A DNA stretch of 64,000 nucleotides, taken from assembly GCF_048564905.1 (NCBI RefSeq), contig NC_133015.1, positions 5,682,501 through 5,746,500 on the forward strand, given 5' to 3'. The notes beneath the pieces are model-generated. The model ran no database searches, had not been told where the DNA came from, and saw only the letters and a list, made by a program, of their open reading frames with translations. A program made the translations under genes and the position numbers. Numbering within the stretch: position 1 is the first letter of the stretch; each line of letters begins with the position of its first letter. Of the stretch, positions 22,516 to 34,300 are shown in pieces. Origin of the DNA: Vicugna pacos (taxonomy: Eukaryota > Chordata > Mammalia > Artiodactyla > Camelidae).

Positions 22516-25413
22516 AGGTCTAACCTTGTTTAAAGAGCTCCAGATGGTTACCATCCTCATGCAGGGATGAGAACCAGTACAGCACTGGGATGGGAAGCGG
22601 GACCCAGAAGCACTACGATCCCCTCTCTTTCTCCAGATTTCCTTGGCCATGTAATCGTGTTGCAGTACGAACCTGAAAGGTTTCTCCGATAACATTCTTA
22701 CTATATTGAAGGGACATAAAATATAAATATCAGTGAGCCATAAAAATGTAAACAAACAAAGAAACAAAAGTTACTTTTCAGATATTCAGACATTTCACCT
22801 GTAGTGTTAAAATGGCACTAGCACTTGATTAGACTTCTAATGATCATGTAAATGTTGATAGCTGAATCCTAAATATGTCTGTACATCAACTATGTTCAAA
22901 ATCATTTACCTAGGATGCCATAAAATCATACTGAAAGACACAAAAACGTAGGGATAATAGATAGTCTGACTATGTTTTGCACCAGTCAACTAAAACATCT
23001 GGTCTACCCCTTCATTGGCTTCTCTTCACCTGCCATTATGGGGACCAAAGGTATTTAGTCATTTGAAATACAGACATAAGCAAACTTTCCAAGCCACAGT
23101 CACGTACTATAAGAGCCAACTTTCTCCTGGGAAATTCACATTAATGAACTATAAATAACATGGAAAGAAGTCTATCAGGAATAGACCAAAACCAAATAAA
23201 AACAGCAAAAATGCTGTTGATGTTTCTTTACTACAAAGAATAACCATGGATATACAATTTATACCCACAGAAATGAATATAATTTTCAAGAAAATTTACA
23301 AAGTAATAAAATGTTATTACGAGATTATGAGAAAATGATCTCATGTGGACCAAAAGGGAAGACCATCATGAGACCATTATTTCTGAAAACACTAGGAGTT
23401 TAAGTATATTCTTTTATAAACTAATATTAAGGTTTCTTTAGTTAAAAGATTTGAGGTTGCATTAAAAATAATAAAAAACAAGCCTATCAAAATGAGATTT
23501 TTAATAAATAGAAAACCCCACAACATATATGGCATACAAAGAAAAATAAGATTAGAAATAATAATATATTCCAGCTTAATATATTCCAACCAGCAAAATC
23601 TAAGCTACAGACTTAATGATGAAAGATTTGGTTCATGACTTAAAATTGAAAACAAGAAACTGATCTTCCTGATTACATTAGTTAACTCTCTATAATAAAA
23701 CTCATTCTATATGCAAATTGTTTGTAAAATGAAGATTATTCAGTTCGTATAAAACCTTATGCATTCCACCTTCATTTTGAGTAGAGCAGGAGATAGATGT
23801 TACAACAATTTGCACTTTTCTGCACGTTCTAATTGAAGACCAACTGTGTTTGACAACTTTAAATATAAGGCTTTCTACAAAGGATACATTCCAGAGAATC
23901 ATGAAAAAATAAGGCAAAGTAAGATAAATTCTCTCTTTTCAAATGTAAAACATATAGTGAAAGACACTGAAATGTCCAACTAAATTAAGCTGCTCATCCA
24001 AAAACATAGCTAAATATACAGAATTTGGGTGTCAGTACAGCTTGTCTGATAAGAAGAGGGAATTTTTCTTCCTTCCATAAACATATAGTGACAGGTCACA
24101 GTAACACCTATCTTTCCCCCCAAAACCTAAATTTGTAAATAAATAAGTATAATATTCACTTATCATTCCTTAAATTAATGAAAATATTGTACAAGATATA
24201 AAAAGAACTGAGAAATTGATAACTAAAAAAAAATATTGAAACTTTAAAATACCTAAATCTTTAAAAATAAATCCTCAGAACTTGCTCTTTGTGGTCTTAA
24301 ATTGACAGTTTTGTTGGAGATTTTTAATTTTGATGATGGATTTTGAAGAACTAGAAAAATTTCCTTTCAGTTTTGTGCATAATTACATATTTAGTATTTA
24401 TATAATTGGTAATGTATATAGTTAGTATTATAAAATAGCAGTGAGAAAAGACTTAATATTTTTTATATAAAGAATTTCTTTAGCAAGACCTTTATTAACC
24501 CTTTTGTTTCTTTTATGTTGCATTCTTTCTTTTTGATTCTTCTTCTTCCTTTTCCTTTTAGTGAACTAGTTATCTATTCTCCAAAGTCTATAGAGTTTTG
24601 CTTTCATAACCTCTTGGTAAGTTCACTAATTACCAGTGCACCTCCGAATTCTGGATCAAAATTTTTTACTTTGTACTATACACCACCTCTTGAGCTCAAT
24701 TCCTTGTACCATGAACTGTTAGAGGATTATACTTACCTGGGCCCTTAATGACCAAGTTTTTCCTGCATGTCTAAATCTATTTTCTGTCTAAGGAGCCAAG
24801 AATATATCTACCTAATTGCTTTTACTGCAAAAGTTATTTGAGAGAGATTGCAGATTACTTTTATCATTAATACAAAAGCTGAAATTAAAGGAAAAGAAAT
24901 CTATAATTAGGAAGTCATTAAAGGAATAAAACTGGGACCTTTGTATCCCAACTACTAATACCATCTTACAGTGTGCAAGCCTTTGGGATTTGCAATTCAC
25001 TTGTGATAGGAATGAAACCCACAGTAAAATCTCTCCAGAAAAAAATGTCCTGCTTTCCTTCACAACGGACAATCTAGGGTCCATGTGAGAAGACTCTAAG
25101 TGAATATTCAGGTAAAGAACACAGGCAATGCTTTGGCTTTTATTATATTCAGAAAATAAAACATTACCTCCATCAAAACAAAATACAATAAAATTCGAGT
25201 GCGTGCCTACTCACCCTAAGGCCCTTACACTTGCTCCATTTTCCATATTCCATCAGGTCCCCTCCATCCACAAGACATTTTCCTTCCTAGCTCTTAATAT
25301 TGTTTTTGTAGTTTTGTTTTTATTTGGTTAATATTTGCTCCTCTCGAGACTAGAAAGAACATATTTTCCTTTGTCTTATATTCCAAAACCAATCATAGTG
25401 ATTAAGGTTTCAT
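22516..25413. other. Unassigned AT-rich sequence
   Basis: About 2.9 kb without recognised transposons. It contains one stretch with good-looking splice signals around 24562-24616, described separately. Confidence 0.4.
24562..24616 (+). other. Exon-like segment with strong splice signals
   Basis: A long pyrimidine tract (24520-24559) ends in the acceptor dinucleotide AG (24560-24561). Fifty-five bases later cttg is followed by a near-consensus donor gtaagt (24617-24622). One frame is open through the segment and continues to 24748 (77 codons in all), with no domain recognised. It could be a cryptic exon, an exon of an unknown transcript, or chance. Confidence 0.2.
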
Positions 25414-25423
25414 TATACTTGCT

Positions 25424-25516
25424 AAGGGGAGAGGGTATAGCTCAGTGGTAAGTGCATGCTTAGCATGCACAGGGTCCTGGGGTCAGTCCTCAGTACCTCC
25501 ATTAAAAAAAAATCAA
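25424..25516 (+). mobile_element. Camelid tRNA-derived SINE, sense
   Basis: A box tatagctcagtggtaagtgc and B box ggtcagtcctc of a tRNA-like pol III promoter, then gtacctccatt and an A tail. A perfect 10-bp TSD tatacttgct lies at 25414-25423 and 25517-25526, which fixes both edges. The tail is short and ends in tcaa. Confidence 0.95.
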
Positions 25517-25555
25517 TATACTTGCTGAAATAATGCATGCTGAATACCGTGAAAC

Positions 25556-25806
25556 TTGTAATAGCTAACATTTTTGAGTGTTTAGCAGGTGCCAGGCACT
25601 TATAGGCACTTCACATATATTAACATTCTTCCTCCATTATGACACTGGCTATAGACTCTCCTATAACTCCCATCGTAACCAATGAGGAAAGAGAGGTAAA
25701 TTTAAGTGTCTGGATATTCGACCAATAGCTGGTAAGTGACAAAGAGGGGACCGGAGCCCAGCAAGTCTGGCTCCAGCCCCCTTGCTCCTAACCATTATTT
25801 TATGCA
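25556..25806 (-). repeat. MIR SINE, antisense
   Basis: gtgccaggcacttataggca, then ccaatgaggaaagagaggta, ggagcccagcaagtctggct and cctaaccattatttta follow MIR in reverse through almost its full length. Confidence 0.8.
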
Positions 25807-25984
25807 GTTATTTTTGGATATTTTTGGATAATTTTGGATAAGAAGACAGGGCAATTTCCAACAGTTGGAAAAATATCTTGTTTTTCAAAGGCAAGCAATT
25901 TAACTGCAAGAAAAGGATTTAAACAAATAATCCATAGTTGACTCTTTGTCCACTATTTAATAGGAAAAAAGCAAAATAACAGTC

Positions 25985-26110
25985 ATTATAATTATGTGCC
26001 TGGCACTATGCTAAGTGCTTCACATAGATTATCTCATTTAATCCTCGTGATGGTGAGGACTGGGCTTGCCAAAGTAACCTGTGGACAGACAGTTCATAGA
26101 AAACTGTTGA
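25985..26110 (-). repeat. MIR SINE, antisense, partial
   Basis: tatgtgcctggcactatgct, then agtgcttcacatagattatc and tcatttaatcctcgtgatgg give a clear antisense MIR 3' half. The rest is lost. Confidence 0.8.
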
Positions 26111-27184
26111 ATGGAACCTCTTTCTCTAAAGAACAAAACCAGGAAAAAAGTGAAAAAAGAGTTCAATGATCCCCCTTTAAATTAAGAGGCCTGAGATCAC
26201 CTGGTTTAGAGGGAGAAGGAATAGAAAGAATGGTAAAAACGACAGAAAGAGTGAAATACTGGAAAAGTCACTTGAAAGGATGACAAAATAAAGTCATTGA
26301 AAAAGAAAAAAACAAGGAAGAAAAAAGAGATTAAGAAATACCAGCTGAGAGCTTATTTGAAGCTTCACAAATAGTAGATCCTATCAGCGAGATCTTCTGC
26401 TTTTTTCTAATGATGCTCTACAGTTCAGACATGGCCGTGGAAACAGACACTAGAATAAGAATTCTCAATGACAAAACATGGGGAAAAAGTCAAGTATGAA
26501 ATATTTGACATGTTCATTCTGAAAATAAGGTATATTTTTAAAAATTCAGTTCTGATTACTGCCAAATTCCCATGCATATGGCCTTCATTTCACTTTCAAG
26601 CAATTTTTGAAAAATAAACCTAAAATAAGATCATTTATTGATCTCGGTGCTTTCGAAAAGAAAAATCTCCACTTCCAGTGAAAAAGCTACAACTTCCTGA
26701 GACAAGATTCATCCCAGAATTTGTTTTCTTTCTCATTCTGAATGTACATCATAATCTGGGAATTCAAGCAGAAAATAATTGTATTCTCCTATTCCATTTT
26801 TAATATACACTGTAAAATTCCAACTTAAATACTTGAGCAATATTTTCTTGAAGCAGTAAGAAGATGACAATGATAAAATAAATGTACCTTAATCAAACAC
26901 AGGAAATGATCTTATTAAATCAATTTTTAACTTAATCTATAAAACATGCAAAAAGTTAATATACTATCACTGCAGTAGGTTTAAAGGGTCATTCCCTTTC
27001 AGAATTTCATCTGAACAATTAATTTACAAAACTACATATTATAAATAGTAATGTCTTATTATTTCAATGGCTCACTGTTTACAAAGTTTATACTTGAAAA
27101 AAAAAGAAATAAACCCAAAATAACAGGCAATGAGAAGAGGGATCTATTTTGTTGAGAAGAAATACTACAATAATGAGAGGTTAC
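26111..27184. other. Unassigned AT-rich sequence
   Basis: No repeat, RNA or coding signal recognised. Confidence 0.5.
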
Positions 27185-27425
27185 TTACTGTATGCTCAGT
27201 CTATGAAGGACATTCTTTTGAGTGGTATATCAATTAAATTACTTACTTATTCAAACAAGATTATGCAGTCATTAATATTATCAATTCCATTTTACAGACG
27301 AGAACACTAAGTGGTTAGGTACCTTGTCCATGTTTCCACAAGCTAGGGTGTTGGCATCAGGAATAGAACCCAGGCAGTCTGGTTCAAGGGTGCATATTCT
27401 TAACATCACTTAACACTGTCTCTCC
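27185..27425 (-). repeat. MIR SINE, antisense
   Basis: ccattttacagacgagaaca, then aatagaacccaggcagtctg and a trailing attcttaacatcact mark antisense MIR. Confidence 0.8.
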
Positions 27426-28939
27426 CTTTGTGTTATCGTAGAAAAATGAGAAAGCTTAAATATACGCAAATTAGGGACTACGTTTTCAGAGAGTATTTTT
27501 CTTGTTTAACAACCTGTGTCTGGCATATAGTAGAGATACTCGAAGAATAATATAGTAATTTCAAGTGCAAATAATATTTAGCTACCTCCAGAAACACCAA
27601 AGATGTGTTCTGCTCTTATGTTTACCAGAGACCATGTTAACGGAAGACTCTGAGATTCTGGGGCTTGGCCATTTCTTGGCTCAGCTCTACAGTTTGTCAC
27701 AGAGAGACTTGCCATTTGTTCAACAACACAGAGTCATCAGAATAAAAAAGACAGTCTGGACTATAAGCTGAATAAATATATACATATATAATCAACTTTA
27801 GGTAATATATACTTAATTCTTAATAAGTTTAGAAGAAATGGATTTGAGTTCTAAAGGAATGAATGCAGATATCTGTTACTAATGTGTTAAGATTTCATTC
27901 TTGCCTTTAGCACCTTAGCTGAAGTTAATATCGTTTTAGAATATAAGGATTTTAGGCCCCATATACAAGGGCAGTGAATGACTGAAAATTGTTACATCAA
28001 TTGCTTCTCGTTAACTTGAATGAGAATCACTAATCTACAGAAAATATCATTTACTTTCACTTGCCCTCAGATTCCTTAGTCTATAAGTAAGATTATATTA
28101 AATGAAGTCTGTGATAACGTCCCTCCTCTAAAGTTCCGTGATTGCAAAGCTCAAACCAAGGTGGCCCACTGGAGTGACTATCTGTCCCATTGTCACCTGT
28201 TGTCCTGGAATAATTTTTAAGGGCATCCCTTTACCCTTCAATAGTGTCCTGTCAATAATAAATTATCCACATTGTAAGGAAACAAAGATAGTGTTAATTT
28301 TCATTTATATGTACTAGAGTATCTAGTATAATATTCAAATAATTTTGAATATATAATACATAAAATAATGCAGATCACACATGAGTAATGGGAGCTCAAT
28401 AAAAAATGTAAAAATATGTGCTGATATACATTTAATGGCTTTTCAATGTTTAAATATTTTATATTAAAGTTAGTTTAGGTAGTACTATGCATGATCTAGT
28501 GATGGGCAGACATGGCCTCTAACCCTAATCATCTACTCCCTTGGGCAAGTGAAACACACACTTTTACCCCCCATAATATGATCAAGACAGAACTATCCCA
28601 CTATTTTCTCCAACTGAGAATGTCTATGATTAATTACACCACAGTGCTAAGCATTCAAGTGTAATATTATTCTAAATATTAATAGAAAAGTGTAATGCAT
28701 GATCAACAGTTTCTCTTTTTTTCCTAAACAGATTTAGCCAATAAAAACACATGACATCCAGTTATATTTAAATTTCAGATAAACACTGAGTAAGTTTTCA
28801 GTACAAGCATGTCTCAAATACAGCATGAGTGTCCTACATTTTATCTGGTAACCCTACCCATGTGACATTCTTATTCATAGATTTCCTGACTAATGACTAC
28901 AAGTGCTTTGAAAACACCATGGTACTCAGAAGCATGTTC
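27426..28939. other. Unassigned AT-rich sequence
   Basis: No consensus recognised. One 68-codon frame (27565-27771, +) has no known motif. Confidence 0.45.
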
Positions 28940-29115
28940 CTATCTTGGTCCTTTCATGTCCTGGCTTTGTGCCCTTAGGTAATATATGTAACCTCACTAA
29001 GACTCAGAACCCCCGTCTACAAACAGACAATACTGCTCTCTAATTCACAGAGCTACTGTGAAGATTAAATGAGATGATTAGTCTGGTACATTGTAAGCAC
29101 TTGATCAATATGAGC
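28940..29115 (+). repeat. MIR SINE, sense
   Basis: tgtcctggctttgtgccctt, then cagagctactgtgaagatta, aatgagatgattagtctggt and a gtaagcacttgatcaatatg end give sense MIR. Confidence 0.75.
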
Positions 29116-29227
29116 CATAATTATATTATTATTCTGAAGAAAGATGTACAAAATATTTTTGTCATCTCCGTAGAATGAGTTTTAACAAACTGAGAGCAGC
29201 TCACTAAAATCCAAATTCTCAAACTTT

Positions 29228-29570
29228 TCTTTCTGTGTATTTGGCTGGACTATATTTCCCAGGGTTCCCTCACAATTAGGTGTGCTACCATAAGGCAGAG
29301 TTCGAGATGAAATGTCAGAGAAAGTATGGTGCACTGTGTCTAGCGCAGTCCCATAAAATTCTGTCTTGAGTGCTCCTGTGAGCTTTTTTGCCCTTGACTC
29401 TGGCTGGAATGGAAAATCCCTCCTGTACCCTCCAGGTCAATACTATTAGCCTTGGACTGTCAAGTGAGACTCCCAAAAAACCCAGATCTTATCCAAGACC
29501 AAGCTTTACTACTGATTTCCAGGATACCAGAAGGCAAGGAAAAGCGGGGCAAAGTTTAGGACCACCTTAG
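29228..29570 (+). mobile_element. LTR-like fossil, left part
   Basis: tttggctggactatatttcc followed by cagggttccctcacaattag and a trailing ggaatggaaaatccctcc recall a widespread old mammalian LTR type (probably MaLR or ERVL related). The matching 3' part appears at 29960-30130 after an unassigned segment. Family assignment is tentative. Confidence 0.45.
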
Positions 29571-29959
29571 GACTCATTCTCATCCAGACTGAACACGAAT
29601 GTCTAAGGGTTAAATACAGTCACTCACACAAAAGAGATTTTGCTCAGGGAACATCTCCCTTTTTAATCTTCAATTTTTACGTAGTTTATATGACATCTTC
29701 CAGGAATTTATGCTCCCTAAATTCATAGGTTTGCGTGCAACCCAAGTCAGACCAGGAACAGTTCATCAATGAAAAAAACAAGCCAAAAAAAGCCTTTCCG
29801 GATGGGAAATATCACCCGTATCGCACTTATCAGCCTGCTTACAAAAAGATCAGAGGTGTTCACCTTTCTTCCTTTTGGGGGTTCCCCCCAGGGAGACAGG
29901 TGATGCATTACAGACATTGCAAACTGCTTCCTTTTGAAAAGCCAGGTGCTGAAAATCAA
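29571..29959. other. Unassigned segment within LTR-like fossil
   Basis: About 390 bp with several CpGs and a poly-purine stretch (aaaacaagccaaaaaaagcc) that fits neither flank of the LTR-like element. Overlapping 70- and 83-codon frames on opposite strands show no domain. Confidence 0.35.
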
Positions 29960-30130
29960 AGATCCTCAACTTGCCCGGGTCTCTGAGTGCCTGAAGGGAG
30001 TAGAGCTGCCATGGACACGTGCTCACCTACCCGACGCAAACAGAACGCACAAGAAAGAACTTTCTGTTGCTTTGTGCCATTACATATATTTGGGTCTATT
30101 CGTGCAGCAGCTGGCCTAACCTAAATGATA
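29960..30130 (+). mobile_element. LTR-like fossil, right part
   Basis: aagaactttctgttgctttg, then tttgggtctattcgtgcagc and agctggcctaacctaaatga match the usual 3' end of the same old LTR type as 29228-29570. Solitary and decayed. Confidence 0.45.
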
Positions 30131-30259
30131 ATACGTTTTAAAGTGACATCATCACAGGTATAGTTAAAGTGACAAATACATCAAAACCTTTACTTTTAAA
30201 TAAGGCAATGTGTCATAGCTTTCTTTTTCCTGCGTTATTAAGCTAAAGATTGTAAAACG

Positions 30260-30480
30260 CTTTGAGATATGCTATAGTGCTTAAGTGTAATCTCTGTATT
30301 TATATTTAATCTCATCACTTGCCTTGGACACTTTATTAACCAGGAATAAGCCTCAATTTCTTCATCTATGTAATAATAATCTTAGTACTGTTTAATAGGA
30401 TTGTTGTGAGAATAAGGTGATACTGAAGCTGGTTCATAGTAAGCAATCAGTAGTTACAGCCAGTATCACAATTGTGATGA
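30260..30480 (+). repeat. MIR SINE, sense
   Basis: gctatagtgcttaagtgtaa, then ctcaatttcttcatctatgt, aataggattgttgtgagaat and ggttcatagtaagcaatcag follow MIR in order. Confidence 0.75.
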
Positions 30481-30789
30481 TGCTGCTGAAAGATGCAGCA
30501 ACATATTTTATTCACAGAATCAGTTTTTCAAAGTGAAATGAATCTTAAAACTTATAATTTAAAGTTTCATTTTCCGGTGAAAGTTGATTCTGCACTCAGA
30601 TAATTTGCCTTCTCTCACCTTTCTGTCCAAAGACAGAATATCAGCAAACACATTCTTTTGTGAAGGAGATACAGGGAAGTTCATTACCTCAAGAGGTACG
30701 TAAAAATGCTTGGGAATCTAGACTTGTTCAGTCCTGAGTCATGTCATGTTCATTATGTCTGCAAATTATTGATTCTAACACTGTCTGCC

Positions 30790-30902
30790 GCTGTCGATCA
30801 TTGTTCAATCTAGGTGTTAGGTATATAGGATTCCCTCAACCATTACCTCTATTTTTGTGTACCTGAAGTTTACCACAATAGAAAGTTTTGAAAAAAAAAT
30901 TA
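30790..30902 (+). mobile_element. Old LINE-1 (L1M-type) 3' tail
   Basis: tctatttttgtgtacctgaa, then gtttaccacaatagaaagtt and a terminal A run resemble the 3' end of an L1M family. Only about 110 bp remain. Confidence 0.55.
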
Positions 30903-31134
30903 AGACTCTGTCCTTGGCTTTTCCATTCTTTTGAAACTCTGGGACAATTAGCCATGACAAGCTGTGCCGGGATGCAGTCTTCCCACCACCAGCTGTGCCC
31001 AACCACAGGAACAGAAACCGCTGAAGGATTTACCACTGAAAATGTGCACGAAGAGGTATAAATACACCACGGAGACTGAGCTATAAAAACCATCTGATAC
31101 ACGTGTCTGAAAGAATGACATGAAGTTATTATAA

Positions 31135-31365
31135 TTACAATAGCTAACGAGTATTGAGTACTGATCATTTGTCAGGCATTCTTTTGTGTGCCATTCATTC
31201 GGTGCCCGATTTCACCCTCCATCCAAACCGATGCTGTACGTGCTATTATTACCCATTTCACAGAAGAGGAAGTGAAGAGAAGGGAGAGGTTATAGAGTTC
31301 ATCCAAGGTCACAGACTTCGTACTCTGATTCTAGAACTAGAGCGTACACTCTTAACCATAACAGC
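31135..31365 (-). repeat. MIR SINE, antisense
   Basis: aatagctaacgagtattgag, then gtgctattattacccatttc, acagaagaggaagtgaagag and ctagagcgtacactcttaac give antisense MIR. Confidence 0.75.
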
Positions 31366-31465
31366 AGTCCATGTAGTGGTTTCATTTAGGAATGTGTTAG
31401 AAACATATTTATAAAACTTATCACAACTTAATAATAAACAGATAAGTAACCCAATTTAAGAATGG

Positions 31466-32097
31466 TCAAAGGGAACCCTTGTGCATTGTTGGTGAAATTT
31501 TAAAACAATACAACAGCTTTATAGAACAGCATGATGGTCCTCCAAAATTAAAAACAGAACTATCATAAGACCAAAAATCCCAATTCTGGGTATATATCCA
31601 AAAACAGGGCCTCAAATAGATATTTGCACACCCACGTTCAAGCATTATTCACAATAACCATGAAATGGCAGTAAATCAGATGGTCGTCAGTAGATGAACA
31701 GATCAACAAAATGTGGTAAAAGCATTCAATGTAATATTACTCAACCTTAAAAAAGAAGGAAACACTGTAACATACAACAACATTGATGGCCTTTGAGGAT
31801 ATTATGCTAAGTGAAATAAGCCAGTCACCAAAAAAAGACAAATACTGTATGATTCCACTCATATGAGGTATCTAAAGTAGTCCTAGTCATAGAAACCAAA
31901 GGCAGAATGGGGGTTACTAGGGGCTGGCAAGAGGGGCAAATGAGGAGTTGCTATCAGTTTTAGTTTTGCAAGATAAATAAAATCTTGAGATTTCTGTACA
32001 GCAATGTAAATATGCTCAACACTATTGAACCATATACATAAAAATGGCTAAAATGATAAATTTTATATTTATATGTATTTTACAAATAAAAATTTTA
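31466..32097 (+). mobile_element. Old LINE-1 (L1M-type) 3' end
   Basis: ORF2 C-terminal wording is recognisable but broken (gggtatatatccaaaaacag, then attatgctaagtgaaataag and gcagaatgggggttactagg), followed by a 3' UTR that ends in ttttacaaataaaaatttta. It lies head to tail with another L1 that begins within a few bases. Confidence 0.85.
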
Positions 32098-32099
32098 AT

Positions 32100-32634
32100 G
32101 GCCAATGGATCTAAAAGACATCTCTCCAAATAAGATATAAAAATGGCCAATAAGCATGAGAAGATGTTCAATACCATTAAGCATCAGGGAGACAGATGCA
32201 AATTAAAGACACAATGACACACCACTCCACACCCACTAGGATGATTCTAATCAAAAACAATTAATAGCAAGTATTGTTAAGGATACGGAGACACTGGAAT
32301 CCTCATACACTGCTAAAGGGGAATGTAAAATGTTGCAGATAAGCTGAAAAACAGTTTGGAAATTCCTCCAGTCTTCAGAGTTTAAAAGTTTAGAGGTACC
32401 ACACCATCCAGCAATTCCACTCCTAGTTATACACCCAAGTAATGAAAACCTACATTCACGCAATATTTACAGCAGCATTTTACATAGTAGCCAAAAGGCA
32501 GAAACAATCCAGATATCTATCATCAACCAATTAATGGATAAATAAAATGTGATGCATCCATACAATGGGATACTATTTGGCAATAAAAAGAAACACATGA
32601 CTGACATAGACTACATGGATGAACCTTAAAACAT
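32100..32634 (+). mobile_element. Old LINE-1 (L1M-type), left part
   Basis: ORF2 C-terminal region: ggccaataagcatgagaaga, then ccactccacacccactagga, ccatccagcaattccactcc and ccatacaatgggatactatt. The element is broken at 32634 by a short L1 tail and resumes at 32730. Confidence 0.88.
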
Positions 32635-32709
32635 GGATGCCACACCAGAAATTGACACATTGTAACTGACTATACTTCAATAAAATAGAGATCATCACTG
32701 AAAAAAAAT
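32635..32709 (+). mobile_element. Very short LINE-1 tail insertion
   Basis: Only the last L1 bases were copied: accagaaattgacacattgt, then actatacttcaataaaa, followed by a 16-base non-L1 stretch (tagagatcatcactga) and an A run. The host L1M is duplicated as tggatgaaccttaaaacat (32616-32634) and, with small differences, at 32710-32729. The extra bases before the A run may be a small 3' transduction. Confidence 0.7.
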
Positions 32710-32729
32710 TGGACAAGCCTTAAAAACAT

Positions 32730-33052
32730 TATACTAAGTGAAAGAAGCCAGTCACAAAGGACAACATACTGTATGATTTCACCTGCATGAGACGTCCAGA
32801 AAAGGCAACTCTATAAAGACAGATTATAGATTTGTGTTTACTTGGGGCAAAGGCGGATAGGCGGGGTGGTTTGGGGGGGTGATGACTAAGGAGTGCAGGA
32901 TATTTCAGAAGCGGGTAATGAAAATGCCCTAAATTTGATTGTAGTGATAAGTGTACAACTCTGTGAAATACTCAGTACAACACTGAATGGTACATTTTAA
33001 ATAAGTGAATTGAATGATACATGATTATATCCCAATAAAGCTATTTAAAAAA
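32730..33052 (+). mobile_element. Old LINE-1 (L1M-type), right part
   Basis: Resumes with tatactaagtgaaagaagcc, then ctgtatgatttcacctgcat, aactctgtgaaatactcagt and the 3' end tatatcccaataaagctatt plus an A run. Confidence 0.88.
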
Positions 33053-34300
33053 AGGAATGGGTTTCAGGAAGCTTCCAGGATTCGAAATAGAGAACAAAAT
33101 AAAATTTGAAATAAATCAGAATATCATTTCAGAAAAAAATGCAACCACTATTGTTGTGCAAGAAGACAGTTCTCTATTATCTACTCAAACATTAAAGCAT
33201 ATATGTGTGTGTCTCTCAGAGAGAGAGGAGAGAAAGTGAAAAATGCTGGTAACAGTCCTATGTTCCTATGCAAGTTTTCTTCTCTGTTTCCAGATGTTTC
33301 AAAGTCTATTAAAATTATTCTATGTCTGTATCAGTACTCCTTTGAAGATTATATTTGAGAACCAGAAGCTTTGACAGTATAATCACCCGTCATCTCCTTT
33401 CAATGCCAAAAAGGACAAATTCCAGCAAATCCTGAATGCATGAGATTCTTTAATGCTTCTAGAGAGCACTGGTATTTTATTTATTTCAACATGTCTTAGA
33501 CTCTCATGTTTCTTGATTACATAAGCTTAAGAATTCAGTTTTGATGTTCCCGGGTAAGAGGTAATATGTGTATGTTTGTATAAACAATTTATTGAAAATG
33601 GTTATATGAAAAGAAAGTGCCCAAGACTGCCACCTCTTATTTTCCACTTACCTAGTACTTTCTGATCCAGAATATACTTGAATATATTTACCTAACATTA
33701 TATTCCCAGATGTTACTTATTAAAATAAGCAAAGATAAGGGAGGTTTTTTTTTTTGCATTTATTTTCCTCCCCACCCCCTCCTTCAGCACTACACCCACA
33801 CGGCTTCATATGGCCAAACTGATTTTCAAAGTGAGTGTACAACTCAAAGTCTCAAGAAGAAATATAACTGGGTTCCCTAAATTCCAGAAATGCAAAGAAG
33901 GAATAATATGCAAACATACACCAACTCATAACACTTGGAGATACACACAGAACTGCAGAAGTATTAATTCAGCTATTCAAATAATTAAACTGTTTAAACT
34001 CTAACCTTAATCCAAACCCTGACCCTAAGCTATTTTAAAATGTGGAAAAATCAATGCCATGAAAATGCCTTAAGAAATCTAAACATATATCCAACAGTTT
34101 TTTACTTACTCAGAACACTGTGACCCAAATTCAGAATAAAATAAATGGTGGTATATTTAATTGAACTTTTTTCTTTTCTCCTTCTTTTCTTTTCAGTCTT
34201 AAATGGAAAAGAATCATTTTGCTTCCCTCATATTTAGCCAAAGTCTACAATTTGCTTGCATTTTTCTAGCTTATGGCCATTATCCATTAAGACTGAAAAC
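33053..34300. other. Unassigned AT-rich sequence
   Basis: A short (GA)n run lies near 33218-33236. No coding or repeat consensus is recognised. Confidence 0.45.

Noticed and set aside
25424-25500. A tRNA gene, suggested by A and B box motifs here and at 11501, 59770 and 63655
   Set aside because: The tRNA-like part continues into an A-rich SINE tail and is bracketed by target duplications. No acceptor-stem pairing was seen, so these are tRNA-derived SINEs.
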